A stretch of DNA of 64,000 nucleotides from JBBATK01 sp039810585 (GTDB lineage: Bacteria > Bacteroidota > Ignavibacteria > Kapaibacteriales > NICIL-2): NCBI GenBank assembly GCA_039810585.1, contig JBDHXF010000004.1, positions 82,296-146,295 on the forward strand, read 5' to 3'. A model generated the notes under the pieces. That model saw nothing but the letters and a program-made list of their open reading frames with translations, was not told the origin of the DNA and ran no database searches. The position numbers and the translations under genes are program-made. Of this stretch, positions 55,921 through 64,000 are shown one piece after another. Position 1 is the stretch's first letter, and every line of letters begins with the position of its first letter.

Positions 55921-57225
55921 CTAACTCGACCATTCATCCAAGATCAGACGGGTTGGTGCCGCAGCCTCGTCCTTGATTACTAGTCCCTGTTCAAGCATCC
56001 GACGCACCGCTTCGAGGCGTGTATCGGTTCCGGCTTGAAGAATCAAGATGTCTTCACCCGCCTTCACTTCTTCACCTACTCTCTTCAGCAATCGAAATCC
56101 GGCCATGGGGTCGATCATGTCGTCTTGTTTCTTTCGGCCGGCACCAAGCTCTATCGCTGCAATACCCATGGCACGCGTGGACCAGCTATGCAATACGCCA
56201 CTGCGTGGCGATGTAAGGACCATCACCTTTGGATGCGCGTAACGTCGTTCGGCTTCGCTCCAATCACCCCCTTGTGCGGCAATCAGCGCATGAAAGCGAC
56301 GATATGCGTCGCCGCTTTGCCATACTGAGCGCACACGAGTCCGTGCATCGTCATCCGTCAACGTTGAGTCTGCAAGCATCAGCATTCGTGCGCCAAGTAT
56401 TTCACAAAGTTCGCGTATGTCCGGAGCACAATTATCGTAGTGAGCAAGGCAGTTTTCGCTTTCTTGCATCTCGAGCCAATTACCCACGCAGGAACCGAGC
56501 GGATGATCCATCTGCGTGAAGACGATGCGCATGGGCAAGGAGGCGGCACGTGCAACATCCAACATGCTCTGTGCGAGTTCACGAGCCTGATCCATGGTTT
56601 GCATGAAGGCACCGGCACCTACTTTCATGTCGAGGACGAGACCATCGAGACCTTCAACCAACTTCTTAGATAAAATAGAGGCCGTGATAAGCGAGGTCGA
56701 CTCGATGGTTCCCGTTACATCCCGCAGCGCGTAGAGCTTGGCATCGGCTGGTGCCACGTTTGCCGTGGCTTTGATCAGAAAGGCACCGTGTTCGTGTAAG
56801 AGCGAGCGAAGCTCGCGAGAATGAAAATCCATCTGAAGACCAGGAATGGATTCCAATTTGTCAACCGTTCCGCCGGTGTGGCCCAAACCGCGACCACTCA
56901 TCATGGGAACGGCGACGCCGCAGGCGGCAACGAGTGGAACAAGGAGAAGCGAGAGTTTGTCGCCCACTCCACCGGTCGAATGTTTGTCGATGAGGGGCAG
57001 GCCCAGGTCGTGAAAATCATAGTGGTCGCCGCTATCGCGCATAGATAGCGAGAGTGCGGCTGTCTCAGCAGCGCTCATACCCCGTGTGCAGGCGGCCATG
57101 AGAAATGCAGCGGCCTGTGCATCGTTCACGGCTCCGGTGCTGAGGCCATGAATAAAGTCGCGCACTTCGTCGCCGGTCCATTCAACGCCATCACGTTTCT
57201 TTCGCAGCAGTTCAGCAGGTATCAT
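55921..57225 (-). CDS. deoA: Thymidine/pyrimidine-nucleoside phosphorylase
   Basis: This 434-residue enzyme splits thymidine or uridine with phosphate. The N-terminal helical domain has IPAELLRKKRDGVEWTGDEV, and the catalytic core KHSTGGVGDKLSLLL and MMSGRGLGHTGGTVDKLESIPG (the family signature). KVGAGAFMQTMDQARELAQSM and ALRDVTGTIES are further matches. The C-terminal beta domain (GVLHSWSTRAMGIAAIELGAG) is present. The frame opens at 57330; ATG 57225 starts the family N-terminus. It diverges from the SpoU gene. Confidence 0.92.
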   Translation of the reverse strand: MIPAELLRKKRDGVEWTGDEVRDFIHGLSTGAVNDAQAAAFLMAACTRGMSAAETAALSLSMRDSGDHYDFHDLGLPLIDKHSTGGVGDKLSLLLVPLVAACGVAVPMMSGRGLGHTGGTVDKLESIPGLQMDFHSRELRSLLHEHGAFLIKATANVAPADAKLYALRDVTGTIESTSLITASILSKKLVEGLDGLVLDMKVGAGAFMQTMDQARELAQSMLDVARAASLPMRIVFTQMDHPLGSCVGNWLEMQESENCLAHYDNCAPDIRELCEILGARMLMLADSTLTDDDARTRVRSVWQSGDAYRRFHALIAAQGGDWSEAERRYAHPKVMVLTSPRSGVLHSWSTRAMGIAAIELGAGRKKQDDMIDPMAGFRLLKRVGEEVKAGEDILILQAGTDTRLEAVRRMLEQGLVIKDEAAAPTRLILDEWSS

Positions 57226-57254
57226 GCCTGTGCATTGTAATTTTGTTGAGATAA

Positions 57255-58133
57255 ATGTCGGCCGCTGAAGTAGCGACCGTCTCCCTACGCCTGGTCTCGA
57301 GTAGAGTACCGTCCGTAGACCATCCTTCAATCGTCACGCGCATGTCCTCAACGCAGTCCGGCTTCGCTAGTGGCGTAGCCTTATCCGATTCGGTACGCAA
57401 ACTCGTGCGTTCGTTGCATCTACGCAAGGACCGCGATGCAGAATCTGCCTGCGTAGCAGAGGGAGCGTTGATGGTTCGCGAACTGCTGCGCTCTGCGTGG
57501 ACAGCTCGTTTTGTGGTGATGCAAAGCGACATGACCGAGCGGTATGCCGACGTGCAGCATCTGTGTGTGACGCGCTCTATTCCCGTGTACCTGTGTAGCG
57601 AGAAAGTTTTTGGAACACTGTGCGACACGAACTCTCCACAAGGCATCTTGGCCGTTGCGAATCAACACCGGGAGCCCGTTTCTCTCGACGGCAACCTTGT
57701 GTTGCTGGACGCTGTGCAAGATCCGGGGAATGTGGGAACGATCATCCGCTCGGCGCATTTTTTCGGATATGATGCGCTCATCTTAGGTGAAGGTTGTGCG
57801 GATCTCTACAATCCAAAAGTCATGCGCTCCACCATGGGCTCGGTGTTCGCGCTGCCGGTGAGAAAAATGTCAGTACCTGAATTTGTGACAACCAGCCGAG
57901 AAAGCCATACCCTGATCGGTGCTGCGGCACATGCGCCCGGTGAGCTTCGCGCACTCAAGCCCCAGGGTGCTCGATGTATCGTGATCGGTTCGGAGGCACA
58001 CGGCATCAGTGCAGCCCTCGCCTCTGAGCTACACCACCAAGTTCGCATTGTGGGAATTGGCGGGGCGGAGTCGCTCAATGCAGCCGTGGCCGCCGGAATT
58101 ATTCTTCACCACTGTTCACAGGATTTTGAGTGA
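57255..58133 (+). CDS. SpoU/TrmH family RNA 2'-O-methyltransferase
   Basis: This 292-residue SAM enzyme probably methylates a ribose 2'-OH of rRNA or tRNA. The N-terminal substrate-binding part has LVRSLHLRKDRDAESACVAEGALMV. The trefoil-knot motifs are VLLDAVQDPGNVGTIIRSAHFFG, LGEGCADLYNPKVMRSTMGSVF, CIVIGSEAHGIS and VGIGGAESLNAAVAAGIILHH. An alternative start at ATG 57342 would shorten it to 263 residues, closer to many homologues. Its stop overlaps the RdgB-fusion start (TGATG). Confidence 0.88.
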   Translation: MSAAEVATVSLRLVSSRVPSVDHPSIVTRMSSTQSGFASGVALSDSVRKLVRSLHLRKDRDAESACVAEGALMVRELLRSAWTARFVVMQSDMTERYADVQHLCVTRSIPVYLCSEKVFGTLCDTNSPQGILAVANQHREPVSLDGNLVLLDAVQDPGNVGTIIRSAHFFGYDALILGEGCADLYNPKVMRSTMGSVFALPVRKMSVPEFVTTSRESHTLIGAAAHAPGELRALKPQGARCIVIGSEAHGISAALASELHHQVRIVGIGGAESLNAAVAAGIILHHCSQDFE

Positions 58134-59413
58134 TGACCATCCTTCTGGCTACCAATAATGCGCATAAAGTAGATGAGCTTCAGTCGGTACTGCGTCGTAC
58201 GCTAGCGGATCTGCAGATCGTTCGACCTGCGGACATTGGACTTGCGCTCGACGTCGAGGAAGATGCGATGACCTTGGAAGGCAACGCGTATCGAAAAGCC
58301 ATCGCCTTTCATCACGCAAGCGGAATGGCCTGCATTGCAGATGATACCGGCCTCGAGGTCGATGCGTTGAACGGTGCACCCGGCGTACACTCTGCTCGCT
58401 TTGCAGGACCGGAGGCGAGTTATAACGAGAACTGCGAGCTCCTGCTGCAGAAGCTTGAGCAAATACCCGACGATAACCGACGTGCGCGATTTCGCACCAT
58501 ACTCTGTTTCGTCGACTCCCATCGTACGGAGTTTGCCGAGGGAATGTGTGCCGGTCATATACTAGGCGAAGGACGAGGCACGGCGGGCTTTGGCTACGAT
58601 CCACTGTTTGTTCCGGATGGATATGAACACAGCTTTGCCGAAATGAGCGCAGATCAGAAGAATGCCATTAGTCATCGCGGACGTGCTTTGCAGGCGCTCG
58701 CGGAACGCTTTGCGGAATATCGTGATCCTGAGTCTGCACAATCCGCAAAAGCGCACCGTGCCCTAAACAATGGATCGAAGGCGGAGCATGGACAACCGAT
58801 ACGCAGGTGGTTGTGTGAGGCGGCGGTGCTTGCCCTTAGGCAGAACAATGAGCAGTTGCGGGAATTTCTCGATCGGTATACACGGGAGCATCATGATGTG
58901 GGACAGATGTACGAGGCACTTCTGCAGATATATCTTTTTGCCGGATTCCCTGCGGCACTGGAAGCGCTGACAACTTTGCGAAGTGTGGTGAACAGCGAAG
59001 GGCAGGCTTGGTATGCGGAAGATGATGAAGCATACGACCTGCGAGAATTTCAACGTCGAGGCACCGAGACCTGTCAGCGCATCTATACGAGCGTCTACAC
59101 CGCGATGCGCGAACGAGTGTCGCAATTGTCGTCACACCTCGACACCTGGATGATCATCGAAGGCTATGGAAAGGTACTGTCACGTCCACGCTTGGACATC
59201 GTCTCCCGCGAACTCGTGAGTGTAGCGGTGCTGGCGTATAGTGGCTGGGAACGACAACTGCTATCGCACCTGCGCGGCGCTCTCAATGTTGGCGCAACTG
59301 CCGATGATTGTGAGATGGCGCTGGACTGCGCCGCACGACACAGCAGTGAACTAGGCAGCCTACGTGCGCGTGCGGTGTGGCAACGCTTGCAGGTATCCAC
59401 TAAAAATTCCTGA
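58133..59413 (+). CDS. rdgB: RdgB/Ham1 dITP/XTP pyrophosphatase fused to carboxymuconolactone decarboxylase-like region
   Basis: This is a 426-residue protein. Residues ~1-195 are a complete non-canonical purine NTP pyrophosphatase: LLATNNAHKVDEL, IADDTGLEVDAL, GAPGVHSARFAG, GRGTAGFGYDPLF and SHRGRALQAL. It removes dITP and XTP. After a charged linker, residues ~255-420 look like a tandem carboxymuconolactone decarboxylase/AhpD-like fold: MYEALLQIYLFAGFPAALEAL and SRPRLDIVSRELVSVAVLA, then LLSHLRGALNVGATADDCEMAL. No CxxC pair is visible, so peroxidase activity is doubtful. Normal RdgB is about 200 residues. ATG 58133 overlaps the SpoU gene's stop. Confidence 0.85.
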   Translation: MTILLATNNAHKVDELQSVLRRTLADLQIVRPADIGLALDVEEDAMTLEGNAYRKAIAFHHASGMACIADDTGLEVDALNGAPGVHSARFAGPEASYNENCELLLQKLEQIPDDNRRARFRTILCFVDSHRTEFAEGMCAGHILGEGRGTAGFGYDPLFVPDGYEHSFAEMSADQKNAISHRGRALQALAERFAEYRDPESAQSAKAHRALNNGSKAEHGQPIRRWLCEAAVLALRQNNEQLREFLDRYTREHHDVGQMYEALLQIYLFAGFPAALEALTTLRSVVNSEGQAWYAEDDEAYDLREFQRRGTETCQRIYTSVYTAMRERVSQLSSHLDTWMIIEGYGKVLSRPRLDIVSRELVSVAVLAYSGWERQLLSHLRGALNVGATADDCEMALDCAARHSSELGSLRARAVWQRLQVSTKNS

Positions 59414-59430
59414 GATTCGTGCTATAGCCT

Positions 59431-61044
59431 ATGACTCACAGCAGCACAGAACGTGGTACAGTTCATTACCGGTCGCAGCTCTGGCTCCACACTCGGAGCC
59501 TGCTCACATCGCCCTTCCTGGCGCTTGCCCTCTTGGTGATGCCTTATTCGGTTGAGGCACAGCCTCAACCGAACGCAACAAGTCGGCCAGACACCATCCG
59601 TATCGAACACAAGATTCAACGCTCGCCGGTTCGGGAGTTGCAGAATGACATCGATGGTTTGTTGAAGACCCGAGATTTTTCATCGGCGATGATTGGTGTG
59701 TCCGTGTTATCCGTGGACAACGGCGAAACGCTGTACAAGGAGAATGACCAGAAGAGTTTCATTCCGGCCAGCACCCTGAAGCTCTTCACTACATCGGCTG
59801 CTGTGGACTATCTGGGCAAAGACTTTAGATACTCAACGCGCTTGTATTTGGACGGGAAGGTGAGCTCCGGTGGTGAGTTCCAGGGCAATATCATTTTACG
59901 CGGTGCCGGCGATCCCTCATGGAGTGATTTCTTCAATACCGACGTCGTGGCAATTTTCGACGCGTGGATGACCAAGTTCGATTCGCTGGGAATTAAATCG
60001 ATCAACGGAAATATCATTGGGGACGACTCGTATTTCGATAGTGATCGCTATGGCGCAGGCTGGAGTTGGGACGATATGGCCAATCCCTATTCCGCACAGG
60101 TAAGCGCAATTTCCGCGAATGATAATGCTGTGGAATTGCAAATCTATCCCGGCAATATGGCCGGCGAGCAGCCCAGAGTGGTTCTGGCCCAGGACAATCG
60201 TTTCGTTCGCATCATCAACAACATCGTCACCGTTAGCGCTAACGAAGGCACCGACATTTTTCCTATTCGTGATCTGAGTGAAAATACGATTGAGCTTCGC
60301 GGACACATTGCGCTGGATGGCAAGGCGATGAATGACCAGCCCTATAGCATGAAAGTAGCAGTTGACGACCCGACCTTATTCGTGCTGCATATTCTGCGTC
60401 AAGCCTTCGAGCACCATCAAATCAAAGTTCGTGGCTTGGTGCTCGACATCAATAATTGGAACGAACATATTTCCTACGCAGGGATGCAAGCCTTGTGCGA
60501 ACACTTATCACCCCCCTTGCAGGATATCGTGAGCGTTATCAATACACACTCTCACAATTTGGGAGCCGAATGTTTGCTCAAGACATTAGCCAAAGAAAGC
60601 AGCGGCATAGGAAGTTTTGACGCCGGAATTGACGCGGTGAAGAAGTATATCACGAAACTCGGAATTCAGCACGACGAGTTTCAGATGGCGGACGGTAGCG
60701 GACTCTCACGCTTAAATCTCTGCACACCCAGGCAACTTGCCCAACTATTGTGGGCTGTTCACAAGAGTGATATAGGACCCGTGATCGAAGCCTCGCTTGC
60801 GCAGCCGGGAGAAGAAGGCACCATGAGAACGCGGACAATTGGGACTTTGGCCGAAAAGAAGCTGAAGGCAAAAACTGGATCTCTCACCAACGTCAGCACA
60901 CTCGCGGGTTACGTTACCACGCGCGACGGAGAAACGCTCAGCTTTGCCATTATGATCAACAACTTTACAGTTCCGGAAACTCTGGCGCGAAACCTTCAAG
61001 ACCTCATTTGCATGCGCCTAGCCAGCTTTTCGCGGAGGAGCTAG
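59431..61044 (+). CDS. dacB: D-Ala-D-Ala carboxypeptidase/endopeptidase, PBP4 (S13)
   Basis: This 537-residue exported serine peptidase trims peptidoglycan cross-links. The signal segment is at ~22-46 (LLTSPFLALALLVMPYSVEA). The three penicillin-binding motifs are visible: SxxK in FIPASTLKLFTTSAA, SxN in NTHSHNLGAECLLK, and KTG in KLKAKTGSLTNVS. The extended domains between the first two motifs are typical of class C PBP4. It follows the RdgB fusion by 17 bp and may be cotranscribed with it. Confidence 0.92.
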   Translation: MTHSSTERGTVHYRSQLWLHTRSLLTSPFLALALLVMPYSVEAQPQPNATSRPDTIRIEHKIQRSPVRELQNDIDGLLKTRDFSSAMIGVSVLSVDNGETLYKENDQKSFIPASTLKLFTTSAAVDYLGKDFRYSTRLYLDGKVSSGGEFQGNIILRGAGDPSWSDFFNTDVVAIFDAWMTKFDSLGIKSINGNIIGDDSYFDSDRYGAGWSWDDMANPYSAQVSAISANDNAVELQIYPGNMAGEQPRVVLAQDNRFVRIINNIVTVSANEGTDIFPIRDLSENTIELRGHIALDGKAMNDQPYSMKVAVDDPTLFVLHILRQAFEHHQIKVRGLVLDINNWNEHISYAGMQALCEHLSPPLQDIVSVINTHSHNLGAECLLKTLAKESSGIGSFDAGIDAVKKYITKLGIQHDEFQMADGSGLSRLNLCTPRQLAQLLWAVHKSDIGPVIEASLAQPGEEGTMRTRTIGTLAEKKLKAKTGSLTNVSTLAGYVTTRDGETLSFAIMINNFTVPETLARNLQDLICMRLASFSRRS

Positions 61045-61138
61045 GCTCGCTCAGCCGAGGCGAGCACCGTTTGACTAGGACATCCTGAACCTTAATGAAC
61101 CTGACACCTCACTGGGCAAACCGTTCGTAGCAGAGCAT

Positions 61139-61558
61139 CTAGAGTTGAATCCAATATCCCATACCTTTGAGTCGCGCCACACCGGCGATAACAAGCACGA
61201 GTGAAGCAGCGATAAAAATGAGTGCGCGCTTTGAACTTCCGGGCCCGCGTTTGCGCCGAATACCTGCTGTGGCGTGGGCTAGACCTAGTGCCAGAAACAT
61301 GGTCACGACGTGCTCCCACTGATGTTGCATGAGCGACATATCCCACGAGGCCTGCGACCCCACAGTCCATAACAGGACAAGTCCGACCCCAAACTGAATG
61401 GTAAATATCAAAGCATAGAGACGAAGAAGCATAGCGTCGGTCCCGTCGATATCCTGATGGCGCATGAGGTTCCGAATCAATTTGACGACAGTAATCAACG
61501 CCAGCACTCCAATGAGGAAGCGCATGTGGGCATGGAACACGTGAAGAATATCAATCAT
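61139..61558 (-). CDS. Hypothetical four-helix membrane protein
   Basis: This 139-residue protein has about four hydrophobic helices (FLIGVLALITVVKLI, LYALIFTIQFGVGLVLLWTV, VVTMFLALGLAHATAGI, ALIFIAASLVLVIAGVARL). The N-terminal FHAHMR and the WEHVVTMFLALGLAH histidines are in or near the membrane and could bind a metal or haem. I do not recognise the family with confidence. It is downstream of the 101-residue membrane gene and may share its transcript. Confidence 0.65.
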   Translation of the reverse strand: MIDILHVFHAHMRFLIGVLALITVVKLIRNLMRHQDIDGTDAMLLRLYALIFTIQFGVGLVLLWTVGSQASWDMSLMQHQWEHVVTMFLALGLAHATAGIRRKRGPGSSKRALIFIAASLVLVIAGVARLKGMGYWIQL

Positions 61559-61618
61559 GACAACAAAGGCAAGGTGAACAAACAGCTGAAAAGACGATGC
61601 ATCATCGCCGCCAATTGT

Positions 61619-61924
61619 CTAGGCGGAGTGATGAGCAAGGCCGACAACAAAGTAATAACTCATCAGTAAAAATGCAATCACCGCCGGGATCAGGCTCAGA
61701 ATGGTTGCAGCCGAGTAGCGACGGAGGTACACGAGAAACCATGCGAGCGCACTCAAGGCTACGGGCAGCACCGGATACACTTGAAAGATGGCGCCTACTT
61801 CTTCAAGAGCAGACGGACTCTTGCTGAACATGGAGTAGAGACTAAACCACAGCAACAACGACAGCAAGGAAACCATCTGGCTAACAAGCAAAGTCAGTAT
61901 TGTTCTCGATCGCTGTGACGTCAT
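61619..61924 (-). CDS. Small membrane protein, unknown function
   Basis: This 101-residue protein has three hydrophobic helices (TLLVSQMVSLLSLLLWFSLY, VYPVLPVALSALAWFLVYL, AATILSLIPAVIAFLLMSYYFVVGL) and no recognisable motif. The frame opens at 62050, but ATG 61924 lies just before the first helix and after the palindrome at 61944. It lies between gcvH and the 139-residue membrane gene on the same strand. Confidence 0.6.
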   Translation of the reverse strand: MTSQRSRTILTLLVSQMVSLLSLLLWFSLYSMFSKSPSALEEVGAIFQVYPVLPVALSALAWFLVYLRRYSAATILSLIPAVIAFLLMSYYFVVGLAHHSA

Positions 61925-61943
61925 GGGCTGTTGATAGATAGAC

Positions 61944-61969
61944 GAAAGGGACGAAGCTTCGTCCCTTTC
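61944..61969. other. Perfect 26-bp palindrome between gcvH and the small membrane gene
   Basis: Bases 61944-61969 (GAAAGGGACGAAG and its exact complement) form a 13-bp hairpin with no loop bases beyond the centre. No clear T run follows on the minus strand. It could attenuate or end the gcvH transcript, or bind a regulator of the gene starting at 61924. Confidence 0.6.
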
Positions 61970-62070
61970 AATCTGCAAGTAGAATAAATAATGGGATTTC
62001 TCGCGTGGACAATTCCTCATCCAACGCGTTGACATCCGTCGCCTCAGCAACGCTGAGCGGCGTTGTCAAT

Positions 62071-62451
62071 TTACTGACCGATGCTCGCCTTGTAGGCGTT
62101 CACATCCATCAACTCGTCGAGCTCGGATGGGTTGGACAGTTCCACTTTTACAATCCAACCATCCTTGTAGGGATCTTGATTTACGCGCTCAGGAGCGTCG
62201 TTTAAACCGCGATTGACTTCCAATACTTTGCCGCTGCACGGTGCGTACAAATCGGCCACAGTTTTCACTGCTTCGATCGTTCCAAACACCTCACCCTTTG
62301 TAAGGCTGCTGAGGTCATCGGCAATATCGATGTACACCACGTCGCCCAACTCTCCCTGAGCGTGATCGCTCACACCAATCCAGCCGGTGTTACCTTCAAC
62401 GCGAATCCATTCATGATCTGTGGTGTACTTAAGCTCTTCGGGAAATGTCAT
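62071..62451 (-). CDS. gcvH: Glycine cleavage system H protein
   Basis: This 126-residue carrier holds the lipoyl arm that links the P, T and L proteins of glycine cleavage. It starts MTFPEELKYTTDHEW. The lipoylated Lys is in FGTIEAVKTVADLYAPCSG (residue ~63), and the C-terminal GWIVKVELSNPSELDELM is typical. ATG 62451 is used as the conserved start. The other gcv genes are not in this window. Confidence 0.95.
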   Translation of the reverse strand: MTFPEELKYTTDHEWIRVEGNTGWIGVSDHAQGELGDVVYIDIADDLSSLTKGEVFGTIEAVKTVADLYAPCSGKVLEVNRGLNDAPERVNQDPYKDGWIVKVELSNPSELDELMDVNAYKASIGQ

Positions 62452-62622
62452 AGTAGTACGATGTTGGTGATCGATTGTGCGCGTCACGACAATTGACGGA
62501 TGTGACTGCGCTGCATTGCGATTGCGAATTTCGCACTTTCAACGCATATTTTGAGTGAAAAGTGTAGACAAGAAGGTCATTTTCTCATCATATGCACGAG
62601 GGTGCCTTTACGAGGTACGATC

Positions 62623-64000
62623 TTACTCATTGGTTTTGGCCTTATGAACCAAATCCGAGAGTTGTTGCAGAGCCTGTAAGGGAGTCAGACTATTAACATC
62701 CACTGTCTTCAACTCAGTGCGCAGGTTGTCGTCCCTCAGCTCAAACATACTCATTTGATGTTCGTGCTCCGCAGCTTTGCGTTGCACTGCCAAGCGTGGT
62801 CGCGCTTCGGCCACTCCCGTGGCATTCATCAGCTGCTGATTATTGTTCTCCAGCGTTGTGAGGATCTCACGCGCTCGTTGCACTACTTCCTTGGGTAGCC
62901 CCGCCATTTGGGCGACGTGAATTCCAAAAGAATGGTCGGTGGACCCCGGCAACACTTTTCTTGTGAACATCACTGATTGCGACACTTCCTTTACTTCGAC
63001 ATTATAGTTGCGTATGCGCTCAAAAAGCTCGGCCAGATCATTCAACTCATGGTAGTGGGTGGCGAAGAGGGTTTTAGCACCACATCGATCGTGCAGGTAT
63101 TCGGCGATGGACCACGCGATGCTAATGCCGTCGAAAGTAGCGGTTCCGCGGCCGACTTCATCGAGCAGGATCAGACTCTTATCGGAGGCGTTATTCAAAA
63201 TATTGGCAGCCTCCTGCATCTCCACCAAAAAGGTACTCTCGCCCGCCGCCAAATTGTCTTGCGCTCCCACTCTGGTGAAGATGCGGTCACATAATGATAC
63301 GTGCGCGCTTCGCGCCGGCACGTAGCTGCCGACATGACTGAGTAGCACAATCAACCCTACCTGACGTAGGTAGCAGGACTTACCGGCCATGTTGGGTCCG
63401 GTAATGATATGAATTTGTTCCTCTTTGGTATCCAGATGCGTGGAGTTCGGTACGAAGCTCTGCCCTGCCGGCAACAGGCGCTCTACCACCGGATGTCGAC
63501 CATCAACTATCGTCAGGATGCCATCGTCACGGAGTTCCGGTTTGCAGTACTGATTAATCACGGCGGCTTCGGCAAATCCTTGCAAGCAATCGAGGGTGGC
63601 GAGGAGTCTGGCATTGCTCTGGATGGCAACGGCAGACTCAGCGATACTCGCGCGAAGTTCCTGAAACAGTTTCTGCTCCAATCCGCCAATCTTCTCTTCC
63701 GCGTGCAGGATTTTGGATTCGAATTCCTTCAATTGCGGTGTTGTGTATCGCTCGGCATTTGCCAGTGTCTGCTTGCGATCGAAGGCGGCCGGGACTCTGT
63801 TCTTATGGGTGTTTGAAATCTCGATGTAGTATCCAAACACATTATTGAAGCTAATCTTGAGCGACGGAATGGCGGTTTGCTCTCGAAGCTCATCTTGGTA
63901 GGATGCGATCCAATTTTTGCCGGAGTACATGGCTTCACGCAAGTCGTCAAGCTCGGCATTATAGCCTGCGCGAAAAATGTTCCCGCTGCCAAACTGTAGC
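62623..64000 (-). CDS. mutS: DNA mismatch repair protein MutS, C-terminal half (5' end beyond window)
   Basis: This is the last ~459 residues of MutS; the frame continues without a start past 64000 (LQFGSGNIFRAGYNAELDDL at the edge). Present are the end of the core/clamp domain (ISFNNVFGYYIEISN, NAERYTTPQLKEFE) and the ATPase with Walker A TGPNMAGKSCYLRQ and Walker B SLILLDEVGRGTATFDG. FATHYHELNDLAE is the switch His region. The C-terminal helical dimerisation tail is short. The mismatch-reading N-terminal domain must lie to the right. Confidence 0.95.
   Translation of the reverse strand, partial: LQFGSGNIFRAGYNAELDDLREAMYSGKNWIASYQDELREQTAIPSLKISFNNVFGYYIEISNTHKNRVPAAFDRKQTLANAERYTTPQLKEFESKILHAEEKIGGLEQKLFQELRASIAESAVAIQSNARLLATLDCLQGFAEAAVINQYCKPELRDDGILTIVDGRHPVVERLLPAGQSFVPNSTHLDTKEEQIHIITGPNMAGKSCYLRQVGLIVLLSHVGSYVPARSAHVSLCDRIFTRVGAQDNLAAGESTFLVEMQEAANILNNASDKSLILLDEVGRGTATFDGISIAWSIAEYLHDRCGAKTLFATHYHELNDLAELFERIRNYNVEVKEVSQSVMFTRKVLPGSTDHSFGIHVAQMAGLPKEVVQRAREILTTLENNNQQLMNATGVAEARPRLAVQRKAAEHEHQMSMFELRDDNLRTELKTVDVNSLTPLQALQQLSDLVHKAKTNE

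Overview
This 64 kb window looks like ordinary chromosome of a Gram-negative bacterium in the Bacteroidota/Chlorobiota/Kapabacteria (FCB) group. The pointers are C-terminal type IX secretion (T9SS) sorting domains on two secreted proteins (14965-19674 and 53092-54195), a PD40-OmpA protein, several predicted outer-membrane beta-barrels, a BNR-repeat exoprotein and a UMF1-type MFS transporter. Base composition looks close to balanced. The genus cannot be named from this sequence, and the Kapabacteria/Chlorobiota placement is inference. I see no rRNA, tRNA, phage, insertion sequence or CRISPR array.

Layout from left to right. 1-12 kb: short repeats and a hairpin, a membrane iron-sulfur oxidoreductase of the ETF:quinone type, an oligopeptide-binding lipoprotein, an unknown coiled-coil pair, the (p)ppGpp enzyme Rel/SpoT, and a leftward AtuA-like / DUF2279-like / glycosyltransferase run. 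12-20 kb: a RodZ-like protein, a KdsD-type sugar-phosphate isomerase, a HIT hydrolase and a 1569-residue T9SS-exported protein with a strong terminator. 20-26 kb: purN overlapping an unknown Rossmann-fold gene, PD40-OmpA, a beta-barrel and a glycosyltransferase-like gene. 26-36 kb: an MsbA-like ABC exporter overlapping an RlmD-type rRNA methyltransferase, a 26-bp tandem repeat with a perfect palindrome, the BNR exoprotein / DinB / LolA-like run, the ribosome hibernation factor, and an MltB-like transglycosylase. 36-46 kb: a vWA/beta-barrel envelope protein, a UMF1 transporter, purM, acyl-CoA dehydrogenase, a beta-barrel, oligoendopeptidase F and 3-hydroxyacyl-CoA dehydrogenase. 46-64 kb: nadA-nadB, pdxA-rodA, purC, a PDZ-T9SS protein, a polyprenyl-phosphate sugar transferase, a thymidine phosphorylase, an SpoU methyltransferase overlapping an RdgB-carboxymuconolactone-decarboxylase fusion, PBP4, two small membrane proteins, gcvH and a mutS cut by the window edge.

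The genes are mostly housekeeping: purine synthesis (purN, purM, purC, dispersed), NAD and pyridoxal phosphate synthesis, fatty acid or butyrate-type beta-oxidation (acyl-CoA dehydrogenase and hydroxyacyl-CoA dehydrogenase, with the membrane Fe-S oxidoreductase as a plausible electron sink), cell shape and wall (rodZ, rodA, PBP4, MltB), surface polysaccharide, protein export, and stress responses (Rel, HPF).

No obvious large new system is visible. The items most worth a second look are the RdgB-CMD fusion, the short intergenic repeats and palindromes at gene ends, the AtuA/DUF2279/GT2 run, the purN-linked unknown dehydrogenase-like protein and the vWA-beta-barrel fusion. Where the longest open frame overlapped a neighbour, starts were moved inward to an ATG with a Shine-Dalgarno sequence or to the family's usual N-terminus.
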